Source: Psilocybe azurescens (Eukaryota > Basidiomycota > Agaricomycetes > Agaricales > Agrocybaceae). Taken from it: DNA of 64,000 bases. Location of the stretch: assembly GCA_023853785.1 (NCBI GenBank), contig JAJIRX010000492.1:186001-250000 (forward strand), read 5' to 3'. The notes under the pieces were generated by a model. The model made no database searches, was not told where the DNA came from, and saw only the letters and a program-made list of their open reading frames with translations. A program made the position numbers and the translations under genes. Shown piece by piece: positions 1 through 11,413 of this stretch. Position 1 is the stretch's first letter. The number at the start of each line of letters is the position of its first letter.

Positions 1-906
1 GGAGTTGAGGTAGACACAGGGGACGAGGAGGTGGTAGATGACGAGGAAATAGTAGTAGATGATGAGGAGATGGTTGTAGATGAGCCACCGCCTGGTCCTC
101 CAGTGATGGCAATATCAGCGCAGGAAAGGTAGATCTGACCAGTTTGGAAAGAGTTCCAGCGGAGGGAGAGAAGAGTGTGGCTGGAGCTATAGTTCGGGAT
201 CTTGACATTTTTGGTAACAGTGTAGCCGCCGGAGATGCTGGTGTAGCACGATCCGAGAGCAGAGTTGTCAACACCCTGGCACTTGGAGCCGTCGAAGGGG
301 TTGCAGGTGAACCAATCATTGCGATAGCAGGGTTGACCAGGGGAGCAGTCTCCGCTAAATCCGCAAGTCTGACCAGCCACATCGGTGCAGTCGAGTGTAC
401 CAGCCTCGAAGCAATCTTCGGCAGCTTGCTTCTCGGCCACGGTTGGCAAATACCCAGGGGTCAGCAATTTGTCGACGATGTCCTGGTCCTGGCAGATACG
501 ATAGGCGAACATGCCGCCGTGATCACCATTGTGGTCGACACACCACTGAACGCTGACGGTGGAGCCCGCGGTGTAGGTGACGACAGGGGTGTTACCCCAG
601 TTGGTCGCCGGATTGTTGTAGTCGACGCTGACGCGGGCGTTGTAACCGCAAGGACCGCTTCGGCCAACGGGAGCGGCGGTGAGATCTGGCCAGGATTGGA
701 CGGGTTCAAGAATCGCGCACTCGGGACAGGTATCTATGCCAGCCTACGTATAAGATTAGAAGATGAACACAAATGTAAGAGAGAGGAGAGAGACGTACCT
801 CCGATCCAAGACGACTGCGACTCTTTGGAATGGTCATATAGCCATGGCCATAGACAGACGTCGCGAAATAGAGAGCGCCAGCAGCGAAGAGAGCGATAGA
901 CTTCAT
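1..906 (-). CDS. Secreted lytic polysaccharide monooxygenase-like protein (chitin-binding type-4 / PF03067 fold), 3' end missing
   Basis: Two exons are visible on the minus strand: 906-799 and 743 to the window edge, joined by a GT-AG intron. The protein starts with a 20-residue signal peptide ([10 protein letters not shown]...) that ends right before His-Gly-Tyr-Met-Thr. An N-terminal histidine after cleavage is the hallmark of the copper histidine brace in LPMOs. The mature part is Cys-rich, with [33 protein letters not shown] and further cysteine pairs; the second brace histidine is probably in the DHNGDHGG stretch. It then runs into a Ser/Thr-rich linker that is still open at base 1, so a C-terminal domain or GPI site may follow outside. 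Family knowledge: PF03067 proteins oxidise chitin, cellulose or related glycans. The substrate here and the exact AA family cannot be decided from sequence alone. The open frame on the opposite strand is a shadow. Confidence 0.82.
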
Positions 907-3900
907 TTTAATGCTGAAGAAATAACTTGAGTGAGTTACTGGTAAATATACGGAGAAAATGCAGTCCTCTTTATACAATTTGAAACATATTGACGTTAGT
1001 GATACTCGTCCGAGGCATTTTTTCAAGTCTGCGTCATATGTTGCGGGGTAATATCAGGTGTTTTTCTGCGACACATTGCTATGCGCACTATCTATGTCCG
1101 GGGAACGACAATCCAGATTATCTTTTCGAAAGAGGACCAATATTTTGGTAGGAGCTACCAGAATAGGAAAGGAAAGAAGCAGATCCGATTTTTCGAGAAT
1201 TGTCGCCTGACCTCTCGGCATACGTCTTGTCGGACTCCTTTGCAGGTTATGACAGACCAGAATAAAGTTGCACGCATCATCGGTTTCGCAAAAATCGACT
1301 CCAGGTTATTTCAAGTTATTTCGTCAAGCTATCGGTCGAAACATCCTAATTAGGAAAGAAAGAAGACCAATGAGTATTGAGAGGCGTCGTCTGACTTCCC
1401 TATATTGGATCGGTCGTTAAAAGAACGCGTTTCAGGAATGTCGATAATACGACCGATCCGTTTGTTTGCAGTATGTAAAATACACTTTGCAGGCACCTGT
1501 CTGACATTTGTAGTGGTTGATTATCAATGTACATCAGCGTTGCATCCAGGAGAAGGACAGGATGTTCCTGCGATGTCTAGGGAAGTCAAGGTAGAGAAAC
1601 CTCGGATCTTAGACCCAGTCAAGTGCAAGTCAAGTGTTCATAGAATTTGCCGCGTCTCCGCACTTCTTGTCCACATGGACCTCGCGTGGATGGTCGGAGA
1701 CGGTCGGTCGTTCCAGTCGAAAAGGCTAATTACAGGGGGCCGAGTCCTTCCAAGTTAGCCCAAGTTAGTCCAAGTAGGAGCGGATGAGAGTGCATCTGAG
1801 TGCATATCGGCGCTGATATCGGTGTTACCAATTACACGTGGCAGGAAATAAGGGAGTTAACTACGTAGCTTAACCAATAGCCGGTATAGTTACCTCGTAA
1901 ACGTGAGTGCAAGTGGGTCCGATCAGAATACGAAATGAAAGAAAAGGATACGACTGCAGCCGCACCCCCGCATGTCCGGGGTAGTGGCCTGTGATAGCTT
2001 CGAATATGGTGAATCTGGAGAACTTCTTCCATTAGGTTTGCTGGAGCACACTGTATTAGCCTAAAGTGGCATTTTGGTTTCTGATGGATGTAGATGGTCC
2101 AGGTTGGGCATTTATCATGCATTTCCAAGGTCAATGCGTTTTGTAGGTCGGAGTAGGTCGGAGTCCGCCCCGACCCACATGCTCTGGAGCTGTTACTTCC
2201 GTGGCCATGCGGCATGAAGTCCTTGAGGATCAGAAGAACTCAGTGAAATAAATGGACGAATAAGCGTCATGGGAGGAGGGATCACTGGCAAGACTTGGTC
2301 TACATAGGGTCGGACTGCACGAGCTCAGTGTCAAAAGAAAAAAAGAAAAGTGTGTTGGCTGACCTCATTTTTAAAGCTTTATGAAATGCCACTTAGCCAA
2401 GGCCTATAAGATCTACAAATTTTACGCTAGATCCATGCTGGGAGGTACTGAGGCGCTTAGCTTAGGGCCTTAGGGTAGCTTAGGGTGTGGAGCAACTTGA
2501 AAATGAAAAGATCGAAATCTGAAAATTAAGGTTCAAATTTGATTTTGATTGGACGGTTAAACGTTCAAGGTCAGAGAAGGACTGACTATGCATATTCAAG
2601 TTCCGCTATTCAACATCCGACGCTAGAACACATTTTGAGTCTCTTGAAGCTTGATTCTTCAAAACAACACCAACCAACTACTAATTGATACTAAATACTC
2701 AGGTGCCTGCGAGTGCTTATTTGAATCCAAATTTTGGGGGTGACATCGACCATTATAGTATTCGTATGCAAGGGGCTTAACTGGGCTAATTAATTCGACA
2801 AGACGGAAAGGGATCCCGCAATAGATCACAAGCCGCTCAAGAGATTGGAGGGGCCATAATCCTAGTATAACTTTGCAATATGTATATAACGTGTTCCAGG
2901 TATCGAGCTACATGTAATTACTGAATCTAAGATCCCATTTGGTCGACTGTGGTAATACTACTAGTCGAGTGAAGACATAGCTCAACAAGATCAACACTAT
3001 GCGGAATTAAATGCTGCGGAATCTCCTAGTAGAGGGGGGGTTTGGCTTGGAAAAGTTGTAGGTTAGTCGAAGTGAGGGAAAACGGGAAAGCGACACCGTT
3101 GAGTGTTAGTCTGTAAATATTAAACTTCTCTCGGCAAGGACCGCATACACTGCCACGATCTATTTTCTGCACTACCCACTTTGCTTGAGCTGCGTCTCGC
3201 GCTGGTACAACCTTGGACCAAACTGCTTCGATCCAAACTATGGCAGAGGCTTTAAAAATCTCTGAATACATCAGAAGGTTAATTGGCAATGTTGCAAGGA
3301 TAATACAAGTCTTTTGCCTGGTATCCTTGCCACCAGCCAACGTTTTCAAAGTTTCTTTCACTTGGGTTAGATTTTGACGAGTCAAAATGCTATTATAAGC
3401 CCAGTGGCATATCTTACCCACCTCACTGCCTCTCTCTTAACTTGTCTCGGTGAGGAGAGACCGCCTTCAATCAAGCTACTGCTGGTTTGCATGGTCTGGG
3501 CTTCTCACAGACGCGTTCTTCCTTGCATCATATGCATAATAGATTGTGCAACGAGGCTGACGCATGGCTGCATAGGGGCTCATACCATAGCTTCACCTGA
3601 AGAATACATCATTTTCTGTGAGTTGATTTTACGTCAATTCCTTCGAGACCAACCGGGCAGCTAGGCACTCACAGAAGGACGGAAATAGAAAGACATGGAC
3701 ACAGTTCACTATCAACGCTATGCGTGCTGCGGACAAGACCACTCGTGGATCATTGTACCAAAAACGCGGTTACACTCAATCAAAGAAGTGCCCTTTTATT
3801 CACTAGACGGCGTCTAGACGACACTATACTTCGCATGACGTACACTGCCTTCGCTGGTTGCCCTTATGCTTTAAATGATATAAAGGGGGAGGCTGGCCAC

Positions 3901-4006
3901 TACTGAAGCCGTTTTATATTCCCACTCCCTCTTTCACTCGTCATTTCTTGATTTTTCTCGCAGCGTGAAGGAACCCTATACCGCAATCCCTCACACAAGT
4001 CCACTC
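907..4006. other. Intergenic, no convincing gene
   Basis: About 3.1 kb upstream of the LPMO and of the Cys-rich membrane protein. Only short open frames without splice logic, domains or composition bias are present; the longest (3026-3421, minus) has no recognisable motif. The 1730-1790 and 2140-2180 stretches contain short local direct repeats such as CAAGTTAG and GGTCGGAGTA. An ATATAAAGG box near 3878-3886 lies about 125 bases before the start codon at 4007 and is a plausible TATA element for that gene. Confidence 0.5.
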
Positions 4007-4781
4007 ATGTCCTCCGTCATCTGCGACCATGCCCCACGGCGTATTGCTGTAACTGAGCAACCTCAACCCAGTTCCGGCATATATCCAATGGACCAAAAGT
4101 TCAACATCGATGTTGAGCTCAACGAGAAGATGAATTCTGCTCGTGGCGATGGTCAACTCATCAACCGTCACAGTCCTTCTTGTGAATGTTCACAACATCC
4201 GCCCCAGGCCAACCATCGCCATTGTCATAATGGACGTCTGCGTCGCTTCCTTATTCCAGCAATAATCGCCTTTATCGTTGTGGCGGGATTGATGACTTTT
4301 GCATGTATGGGTGGATATGATCTCGACGGTTGGGGAGCGGATAATTTGGTCTCGAGAGCAATTGGAGGTGGTACAGGAAATCCTAATAACAACAATACTT
4401 TCGTGCATAGAAAACGTCAGTTGGAGATTGTTCTTTCTATCATGCTCCCTGACTGACATATTCTGTCTATACAGTGTACCTCATTGTGGTCTTTGTTGGC
4501 CTTTTCGTTGTAGTTATCTTAGCTATTTGCTTGAGTGCTTGGTGTTGCAAAGGTATTTTCCAGAGCCCTTTGTCCAACTTTGGTAGCCGTTGACTTACTT
4601 GATTACTCCAAGGCGCCTTCCAGAATCCCCTATGTTGCCCATGCTATCTATGTGCTTGCTGTGGGGGTCTCGGTAAGCCCATGACGTCTACAAATGGCTA
4701 GTAACTCAAGGATCCTGCTTTTCAGCTTGCCTCGAATGCATCGGCTGTGGACTGTGCGCCGAAGGGTTGGATCAGATGTAG
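4007..4781 (+). CDS. Small single-pass membrane protein with Cys-rich tail, 4 exons
   Basis: Exons 4007-4415, 4475-4552, 4613-4672 and 4726-4781 join in frame through three short GT-AG introns to give 200 residues. The start is the first ATG in the open frame. The N-terminal half is polar and contains His/Cys patches. A first hydrophobic segment (FLIPAIIAFIVVAGLMTFAC) follows near residues 85-105. A second one, YLIVVFVGLFVVVILAIC, is built across the exon 1/2 junction. The C-terminus is very Cys-rich: repeated CC and CxxC pairs (NPLCCPCYLCACCGGL, CIGCGLCAEGL) close to the membrane, typical of palmitoylated or metal-binding tails. The correct splicing of three tiny exons with a conserved-looking Cys pattern makes this a real gene. 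No function is recognised; it may be a fungal-specific Cys-rich transmembrane protein. Confidence 0.75.
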
Positions 4782-5081
4782 CCTTGAGGTCTTAATTTTT
4801 TGAAGTATCGTCGTGTGGTGAAGGGATGCCGTACACGACCCCTTTCTTTTGCTCACCTGGGACACTTTCGAACTCGGACATGGACCCTCGTGCCCTCCTT
4901 TGTATTTTGTTAATTATCGCTTCACTTGTAGTATAGACCATTCCTTTGTCTCAAATATATCACACTATTAGTAGCAGTGAAGCAGATTTATTAGATAGAT
5001 TCGCACAGCGAAATCCCCTCTCTATTTCATAAATCACATGCAGTAGGTTCTCGCGATGGTCTGTCATTCGTATTCGGTAGT

Positions 5082-6594
5082 TTAGTAGGTGAATCCGTTG
5101 AGGCGGTTGACGGCCTCCACTCCTTGGCCGACATTGACGAAGTCGAGCATGACAAAGTTGGGATTGCGGTCCTCGACATATTGGGCGCAGTGAGCGGAGT
5201 GATCCAAGATACTAATATTTACACCAAAATATGTTAGATCACAGATATTCCTCATGAATGCGCTAAGGTGAAAGTGCACTCACGAGTTCACGCCGTTGGT
5301 CAAGGGGCTGTGCAGTCGGTCAGGAATGAGGATGCCTCGGCCAATAGGGAAGATATTGGCATTAAGGTTGTGGTTAATGAGACTGAGCTGCTGGTTAGGA
5401 GCAAGGGGACCAGCTGTTCGGTCGACTTTGCAAGGGAATGTGGCACTAGTGGGGTCGAACTTGTCTTCCCAGAGCTAGAAAGACGATCAAGATCCACGTA
5501 AGTACGAGAAGCGCGAATGACTATGGCCAGGCCAAACGTACCATCTGGAATTGAGGAAGGATGAACTCGACCGCGGGCTCTGTGCGGCTCTCCGCGCCCT
5601 GATCCAGGAAAATAACCACCCTCTTGCCCGACTCGATCATCTCCCCGAGAGTGGGCCAGTCATCGCGCGACATTATGGGTTGTGGGGGACATAAGCCATG
5701 TCCGTGATGCCTAGAAGAAACAAACACATGAGTTTGGCTTAAGAATCACATATATCAACACCACATACCACTCTTGTCGAAGACAGGTTTCCAGACCTCC
5801 GATACGGAAAGGTTCTCGGGATTTGTGAACACGAGCGTAAGGACCTCATTGGGATGCCTGTCGAGGAAGCGCTTGACCTTGTGGAGATAAGCCGCGACTG
5901 TTCCACCATCGAAGAGACCCTATAGAAGAAGACTGGGTTATAGAATGGACGTTTGTCAATAAGAGACAGGCTTACGCAGGCTATTAAAGAAAGGAAGCAT
6001 GTTAGAGTCGAAACAGGGGCATATTCGCGGCAAGTAATACTTACTGGTATGGCAGAAGTGAAGTTCTTTGTTGTTCCTGGATACGCATATAAAAAAATGA
6101 ATATACCGAACAGACTGAGCAATAAAAAGAAACGCACATGTGAGATTGAGCTTGCAACATCCTGACTCCCATCGTCAATTGAGCTTTCACGTCGACCTCT
6201 TGCGTTCTTGCCACTATACAAATCCACCTGAGTCAGCCAGAACTCGGAGAGAATTTCATATTTGGATTGGGACTTACAAGCAAAGGGGTTTCCGCTAAAT
6301 GCGAAAGAATCATGGGATCCAAGGAAGGTGACATTCCCATATTTACGATCGCATAGCTCTGCATGTCCATTGCAAAGTTGGGCCCTTTAAGAAAGAGACC
6401 ACAGAGCATGAGCACTCATCAACAAAATCGGATGTCCGACGCCAGCACATCACGAACGACGCCGCCCGTGTAACTTCACGTAAGAAACAAGAAATAGGGA
6501 CTCACCTCTTCTGGGGAAGCGCGAGACCGAGAGCACTAGACGCGAACACGAGAGAAACAGAAGCGAGAGCGGCCAGCCGCAGTGATGAAAACAT
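5082..6594 (-). CDS. Secreted PLC-like phosphodiesterase (TIM barrel), 9 exons, one apparent frameshift
   Basis: Minus-strand exons: 6594-6506, 6384-6278, 6213-6138, 6076-6045, 5980-5976, 5919-5769, 5710-5542, 5474-5284 and 5211-5082. Signal peptide MFSSLRLAALASVSLVFASS. The conserved family blocks appear in order: LCNGHAELC, GSHDSFAF (catalytic His region), QEVDVKAQLTMGVRMLQAQ, ELHFCHTTC-GLFDGG, HPNEVLTLVFTNPENLS, WPTLGEMIESGKRVVIFLD, FPCKVDR and a C-terminal AQYVEDRNPNFVMLDF block. These match fungal secreted proteins of the PI-PLC X-like superfamily; the substrate is unknown. Two oddities are seen. Exon 5 is only 5 nt. In exon 7 the run of five C (plus-strand G 5684-5688) is one base short of the family reading frame: TDMAYVP precedes it, PPQPIM follows in another frame. 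An alternative donor four bases downstream would also keep the frame open but destroys the family pattern. Corrected length is about 316 residues. Confidence 0.8.
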
Positions 6595-7254
6595 CTTGAA
6601 TTTAAATTTGAGAGGGGTTGTTTATTCAGAGAGACCAGCTCAAGGGGAAAAACAGTGATGGCGAGCCCATCTCGTATTTATACGAACGGCGAACATGAAA
6701 CGTCAGGGGCCGGATCTGATTGCACCGCTTTATGGCCGTTATCCAGCAAATTTGTCCTGCCACGCCGGAGAGAACGCCTGAGAACGCTCATGTTCATGCA
6801 CAATCCGGCTGGTCGGGGCTACTTGTCCTGTCCTCAGCGAGTTGCAGTTATCAAAAAAAAAATGCATTTAGTTATACTTGCAGGACAGGATTGCTTCCAT
6901 TAGGCGAGTCGTAGTTGCTTAATGACACAGTGAACACGCTATACCACAAGTGTACCACTAGTAGTCTCCGGAGTGCAAAGCCGCCGGCGAAAATCATGTT
7001 GCGACTGCCAAGAACAGGGGATATGCATACTTTTAAGTACATACGACGTGAAATTTGAAATCCGATATACCGTAGATTATCGCAGAATCATCGAGTCAAG
7101 AAATGCTTCAGAAGGTTATGTCTGAGTTAATATGAAATACAGCTGTGATGATTGAAGTTGATATTGAATACTCGTACAAATTGTTGTTCCTTGACTAATA
7201 CAAACTGAAAAACGTGAACGAAAGTAAATGTTCGAACCAACCAATAACCATGAT
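6595..7254. other. Intergenic between divergent/tandem genes, no gene seen
   Basis: This is the promoter side of the PLC-like gene and the 3' side of the farnesyltransferase gene. A TATTTATA-like box near 6675-6682 lies about 80 bases upstream of the PLC-like start codon and could be its TATA element. A run of nine A sits at 6853-6861. No open frame here shows splice sites or a motif. Confidence 0.45.
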
Positions 7255-9096
7255 TTATGCACCGGTGGCACCGGCAGCAGCAGGTGCAGAGCGCTGTCGA
7301 GGTGGCACAACTTGACCATAGAAATGTGCAGTCATGGATTCCGTGTGGGTCATTGTAAGATTGGTCACTGGATGTGTCGCATTCTGTAAGGGACATAGAA
7401 CATGATGAGCACCAGAAAGTAGGAGCGATCCAAATAGCAAAACACACCAAGCGGTTCTCTGGTCCGCCAAAAATGTGTGAAGCACCTTCTTCTTCCATCC
7501 AAGACAGTATTTCATTGAACGACCTCTTGCGCAGCTCGTCATTGGTTACACCTATATAATTAGATTATAAGCTAATATTCTTGAAAGAAGATCATTCATG
7601 AAGTACCTGATGCCTGCCAAGCCTCTAAAAGCTGTTGCTTCCGTAGTTGCGATGGGAAGACGTGGTGCTGGGCTGAAGACAGTCCCGACAAACAGTAAAG
7701 GGTATGATATGCGTCCGCATTCCTGTCAAAGTCGATAAACCACGATATAGCCCAAATTAGGATCATAGATCAAAACTCACTTAGGTGGTTTGTCACGTAA
7801 TCCCCCTGTTGGATGCTGACCAGCATAGATAATGTACTCTTGCAAAGCCATGCGGTTATACAGCCCGTCTGCCGTCGGGTTCGTTTAATATCGCCATTGA
7901 TAATCGTTTCAAAGCTCACCATCGACATCATCCCAGATAGCATTACCCGCTCCACTGTCAATGGGAACTTCATCCGAGTTGGCATTCTGGATCCCGCCCA
8001 CTCCCAGCGCCTCAAGCAATGCAAATGAACCCCCACACCACCAAGAATAGCAGCCGTCTACAAGCTTGTTTGTCCGCCCTTTGAAACCTCCCAGTTCGAT
8101 GGAGGTACCTTGCATGTGGACTAACCAGCGCAACAAGTTTGACATGTCGATCGAGGGCTTCTCATCGGATAGGGCCAGGTAAGGTTGTAAAAGTACCCAG
8201 GAAGCGAGAGCGCAGAACGTGTATCCACCGTGGGCTTCTCCTAGGGGTGGTCGAGCTGCTGGAGGAGGAAGTAGCGATCCGGAGAGAGAGTATGATGGGT
8301 GTGAAGATGACGCGAAGCCACCTTCATAGGTCTGGCAAGACGCGACAAAGGATGCGGTGCCTTGAATCAACTCGGGAGTCAGGAGGTCGAGAAGAGTTGC
8401 TACGGTGAGAAGACAGTAGATCCCACTGGGTTACAACGGATGGATGAATGAATGGGTGCAATGAATAGAAATGAGACATACCGAACATCAACTTCCGAGT
8501 GGTGCGCGACAAGGAACGAGCCATCATTCTGCTTGAGCGACATGAAAAACTTGTACATCTTCTCTCTGCAATTCTTCAACAAGAGACATAGCATGAAGAA
8601 ATCTTGACATACCTATCGATCTGGTCCCAGCCACCTCGAGGACCTGGCCGTCCGGCGATCGCCAAAATACACACAGATGCGTAGGTGGGTAACAAATGAG
8701 CAGCTTGACCCGGTCCACCACCGAAACCACCATTTGGGTGTTGCCACGCCAGAACCTTGTCGATTATCCTGAAAGAAATGAGATATATAGCGATAACAGA
8801 CAAAGAGCGCACTTTTGCTTATTCCCCGGATCCAACGCAACCTGCAACACGCTGAAAGCTTGGACTGTCCAGAACAACAGCCATGGCTGGCTCGCGTCTT
8901 GGCTGATATATCTTTCTGGGAATCCCTGTACAAGATTCCGAACCAAGAAGGACATATGGATCTTCTTCTCCAGGATCGATTTCCGTTGAACTTCAGCCTC
9001 GAGGTCTGGGATGTGGGCAAGGAGCACCTCTTCTGTCTCGGCTTGCGACCGCGATGTAGATGTTGGAAAGCCGTCGTTGGTTGTTTTAGGCCTCAT
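7255..9096 (-). CDS. RAM1: Protein farnesyltransferase subunit beta, 8 exons
   Basis: Exons 9096-8813, 8768-8613, 8565-8482, 8425-7920, 7868-7781, 7722-7607, 7551-7448 and 7383-7255 join without frame error to about 488 residues. It is the catalytic beta subunit that, with an alpha subunit, attaches farnesyl to the cysteine of CaaX proteins such as Ras. The prenyltransferase alpha/alpha-barrel repeats are clear: HPNGGFGGGPGQAAHLLPTY, QNDGSFLVAHHSEVDVRGIYC, QTYEGGFASSSHPS...EAHGGYTFCALAS, GGFKGRTNKLVDGCYSWWCGG and a C-terminal PPKNADAYHTLYCLSG. The zinc ligands of the family are present: Asp and Cys of the DGCYSWWCGG block and a His in the DAYHTLYCLSGLS block. The start is the ATG at 9096; the frame stays open upstream without a further clear ATG, so an extra 5' exon is possible. 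Bases between introns have normal composition and the gene looks functional. Confidence 0.93.
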
Positions 9097-10034
9097 CGTA
9101 TGGTAAAAGTACTGCAATGGTGGTGAAAGTTGGGTAAAAGACAGAAACGTGTGCGGAACAATGGGAATATGATTAGATAATAATCTATCCCAATATGGTA
9201 TTAATTGCCTTTTAGTCCCATCAAACAGTGAAGACGGTAGTATCCAAGGAGTATGAGCCTTCAAGTAAGCTTGCTTTCACCAACCTTTAACTACGACGGG
9301 GGATTTCATAGAAACTGAACCCTGTTGCTTTGTAATATGCCGTAATTTCAGTTCTACTGCTCCAACGCATTTACGGACATTATTCCAGATATCATGTTGT
9401 CCCAAGCAACGTTATCAAAACGCCGTTGGGCGAACTGAATGCAAACTCCGAAATACAAACTGGAAGAAGTAAACCACCATCTATTTAGGTAGGTTGATAG
9501 GGAGATCGCCCGAGCCGTACCTCGAGGGAAACAATACAAAAACTTCTCTTTCTACGGGACATCTCATCAGTTCTATGAGATTTATTCTATCTTTGTCTTT
9601 GTGTGCGATTGGACCATTTGACAAATGTCCCACACTCCACTTTCCCGCACACTCAAAAAATTGGCTTTTAAGACTTAAGCCAACTACAAAATGCCAGCTT
9701 ATAACAGCAGGCCGCATTCCACCGATTATTTGGTTCATTCTACCGACAAATGTGAATTCAAAGATTCGGAGATACACCGTACTGTTCATACGCGAGCTTG
9801 AATAATATTATGTATTTAAGAGAGCAAGGTCGCAGAAGTTGCTTTCTCGAAAAATAATGGACAACTTGAAAAGAGCGGAAGATCATAAAAAGGTAAAAGG
9901 TGAGAGAGAAAGAAGGGGAAAGCAGTCAGCTCAATCATACAATGACAACAGCTACCTGTCATTCCACTGCGTCCCGAAGGTCGAATAAATAAAGATAATC
10001 GTTATTACGTTCCATCCAATCCATTAAGAGAAAT
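9097..10034. other. Intergenic, no gene supported
   Basis: Overlapping open frames on both strands around 9481-9805 mirror each other and show no domain, signal peptide or splice structure. The stretch holds the promoter of the farnesyltransferase gene and the 3' flank of the next minus-strand gene. Confidence 0.45.
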
Positions 10035-11413
10035 TTATGCCTGTATCAGACGATTGACAGCCCTCCTTGTTCGACCTTGACCTTTCTTAGCAGCAGCTGT
10101 GTTTGACGCCGCGGATTTCGATCCCTGAGAGCCTGCCTTCTGTGACGAAGCCTGAGCAATCTTTCCAGTGTTACTATTCTTCGTCGACGAGGCCCCGGCA
10201 GCTTTTCCAGTTACTGCAGCCTTAGATGACGATGCAGCAGTGGAGACAGCTTTCTGGCCGGCAACAGTGGCACCCTTGCCAACTGCAGCTGTTGTGGTAG
10301 CCTTCGATGGAGGGGCGGCAACTTTGCGGGTGGCACCCCGACAGCAGATGCAGCTGCAGTCGCGGTAACCTTGACGAGGACGCAGCAACGGAAGACGCGG
10401 CCACCGTGGCTGCTGCTGCAGATGAGCTGGTAGCAGAGGCGTCTGCGGAGCCAGCAGCGGCTGATGGCTTTCCATCAGCGGTAACGGTGAACTTAAGAGA
10501 AAGAGAGAGAGAGAGAATATTAGATTCCATTCCTCGCAGAACACGTCCCGAGTCAAAAATAAAGTATACACTTACATAGACAAAATCATCTAGAGAACCG
10601 TGCTGTGCAATGGGGACGAGAGCAGGCTGGTGGTTAGCCGCCGTGTTGATCGATGCGAGTCTGTAGACGCCGGCGGCTAATCCGCCGTCCACGCTGGTAG
10701 TCAGCACGCCGTTGGCCGCAGCGGAATTGAGACCCTTGAAGAAGATGTAGTTCTTGGAAATCAAAGGCGTAGTCTGTGTCAGGGAGTCGAGCTTCTCAAT
10801 GACAACGTGCGAGTGTCCTTGAATCTGTCCCTGGGCGTTAAGCTGCTGAGGCGCCGAGAAGTAATTCGACTTGGCGTTTACGAAGAATCCAGTCTGCATG
10901 CCCTGAATGGCCATCTCGATGTTAAATGTCACGCCAGCTTGAATCGTGCCGAAGTTTGGGGGTTGATGAACTTGGAGGAAGGCATGTTGTCAGAGGAGGG
11001 AATGATACCCATTGGCGCAGGGTTACAGGACCCGGTGGTAATTTGCAGGCCGTTGGTAATGGGAAGATTAGGGACGGTCAAGCAGAAGTTGATGAAGTTA
11101 TTTGTCGATGTCAGAGACGCAACTTGTCCTGCTTCTGGGACATCTTGGCCGTTGTTCGCGAACCCGGAAGCAATAACTTTGGGATCAAGCGCTGAAAAAG
11201 TGAAAACGGACAATTAGCGTCCCAGTCCCACTCTATATATAGCCGTGAAGATATAATATACATACTCGTAGAGGCTTGAGCATCTCCACCCGTATTTCCA
11301 GCGGCAGCGGCAGCGGTAGAAGCAGCAGCCTTCCCAGTAGCGGCCTTTTGTGCCGCAGCTGATACCGAGATGACCAGAGTCAAGAGGGATATAAGGGTTG
11401 ATGTGGAAAACAT
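10035..11413 (-). CDS. Secreted fungal protein of unknown function with Ala/Ser/Thr/Lys tail (often mislabelled 'ribosomal protein S17')
   Basis: Exons 11413-11266, 11191-10576 and 10491-10035. A signal peptide (MFSTSTLISLLTLVISVSAAA) is followed by a short Ala-rich linker and a conserved domain: LDPKVIASGFANNGQD, SLTSTNNFINFCLTVP, GSCNPAPMGIIPSSDNMPS, YFSAPQQLNAQGQIQGHSH, GVYRLASINTAANHQP, QHGSLDDFVY. I recognise this as a widespread secreted basidiomycete/ascomycete family without a known function; from memory some entries carry a spurious ribosomal S17 label. The C-terminal 150 residues are low-complexity A/S/T/K repeats. The frame is broken by apparent single-base losses: G run 10958-10962 (FINP to NFGTIQAGVTFN), near 10369-10372 and the C run 10336-10339. 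Adding one base at each makes all exon phases consistent (about 407 residues). The stop at 10035 is preceded by a basic RTRRAVNRLIQA end. Confidence 0.75.

Noticed and set aside
144..899. 251-residue plus-strand open frame
   Set aside because: Antisense shadow of the LPMO gene; non-ATG start, no domain, while the minus strand has signal peptide, splice sites and family motifs.
3026..3421. 131-residue minus-strand frame
   Set aside because: No ATG-led domain, splice structure or codon pattern; flanks look non-coding.
9481..9805. Mirrored open frames on both strands
   Set aside because: Neither has a signal, domain or splice context; typical of chance frames in intergenic DNA.
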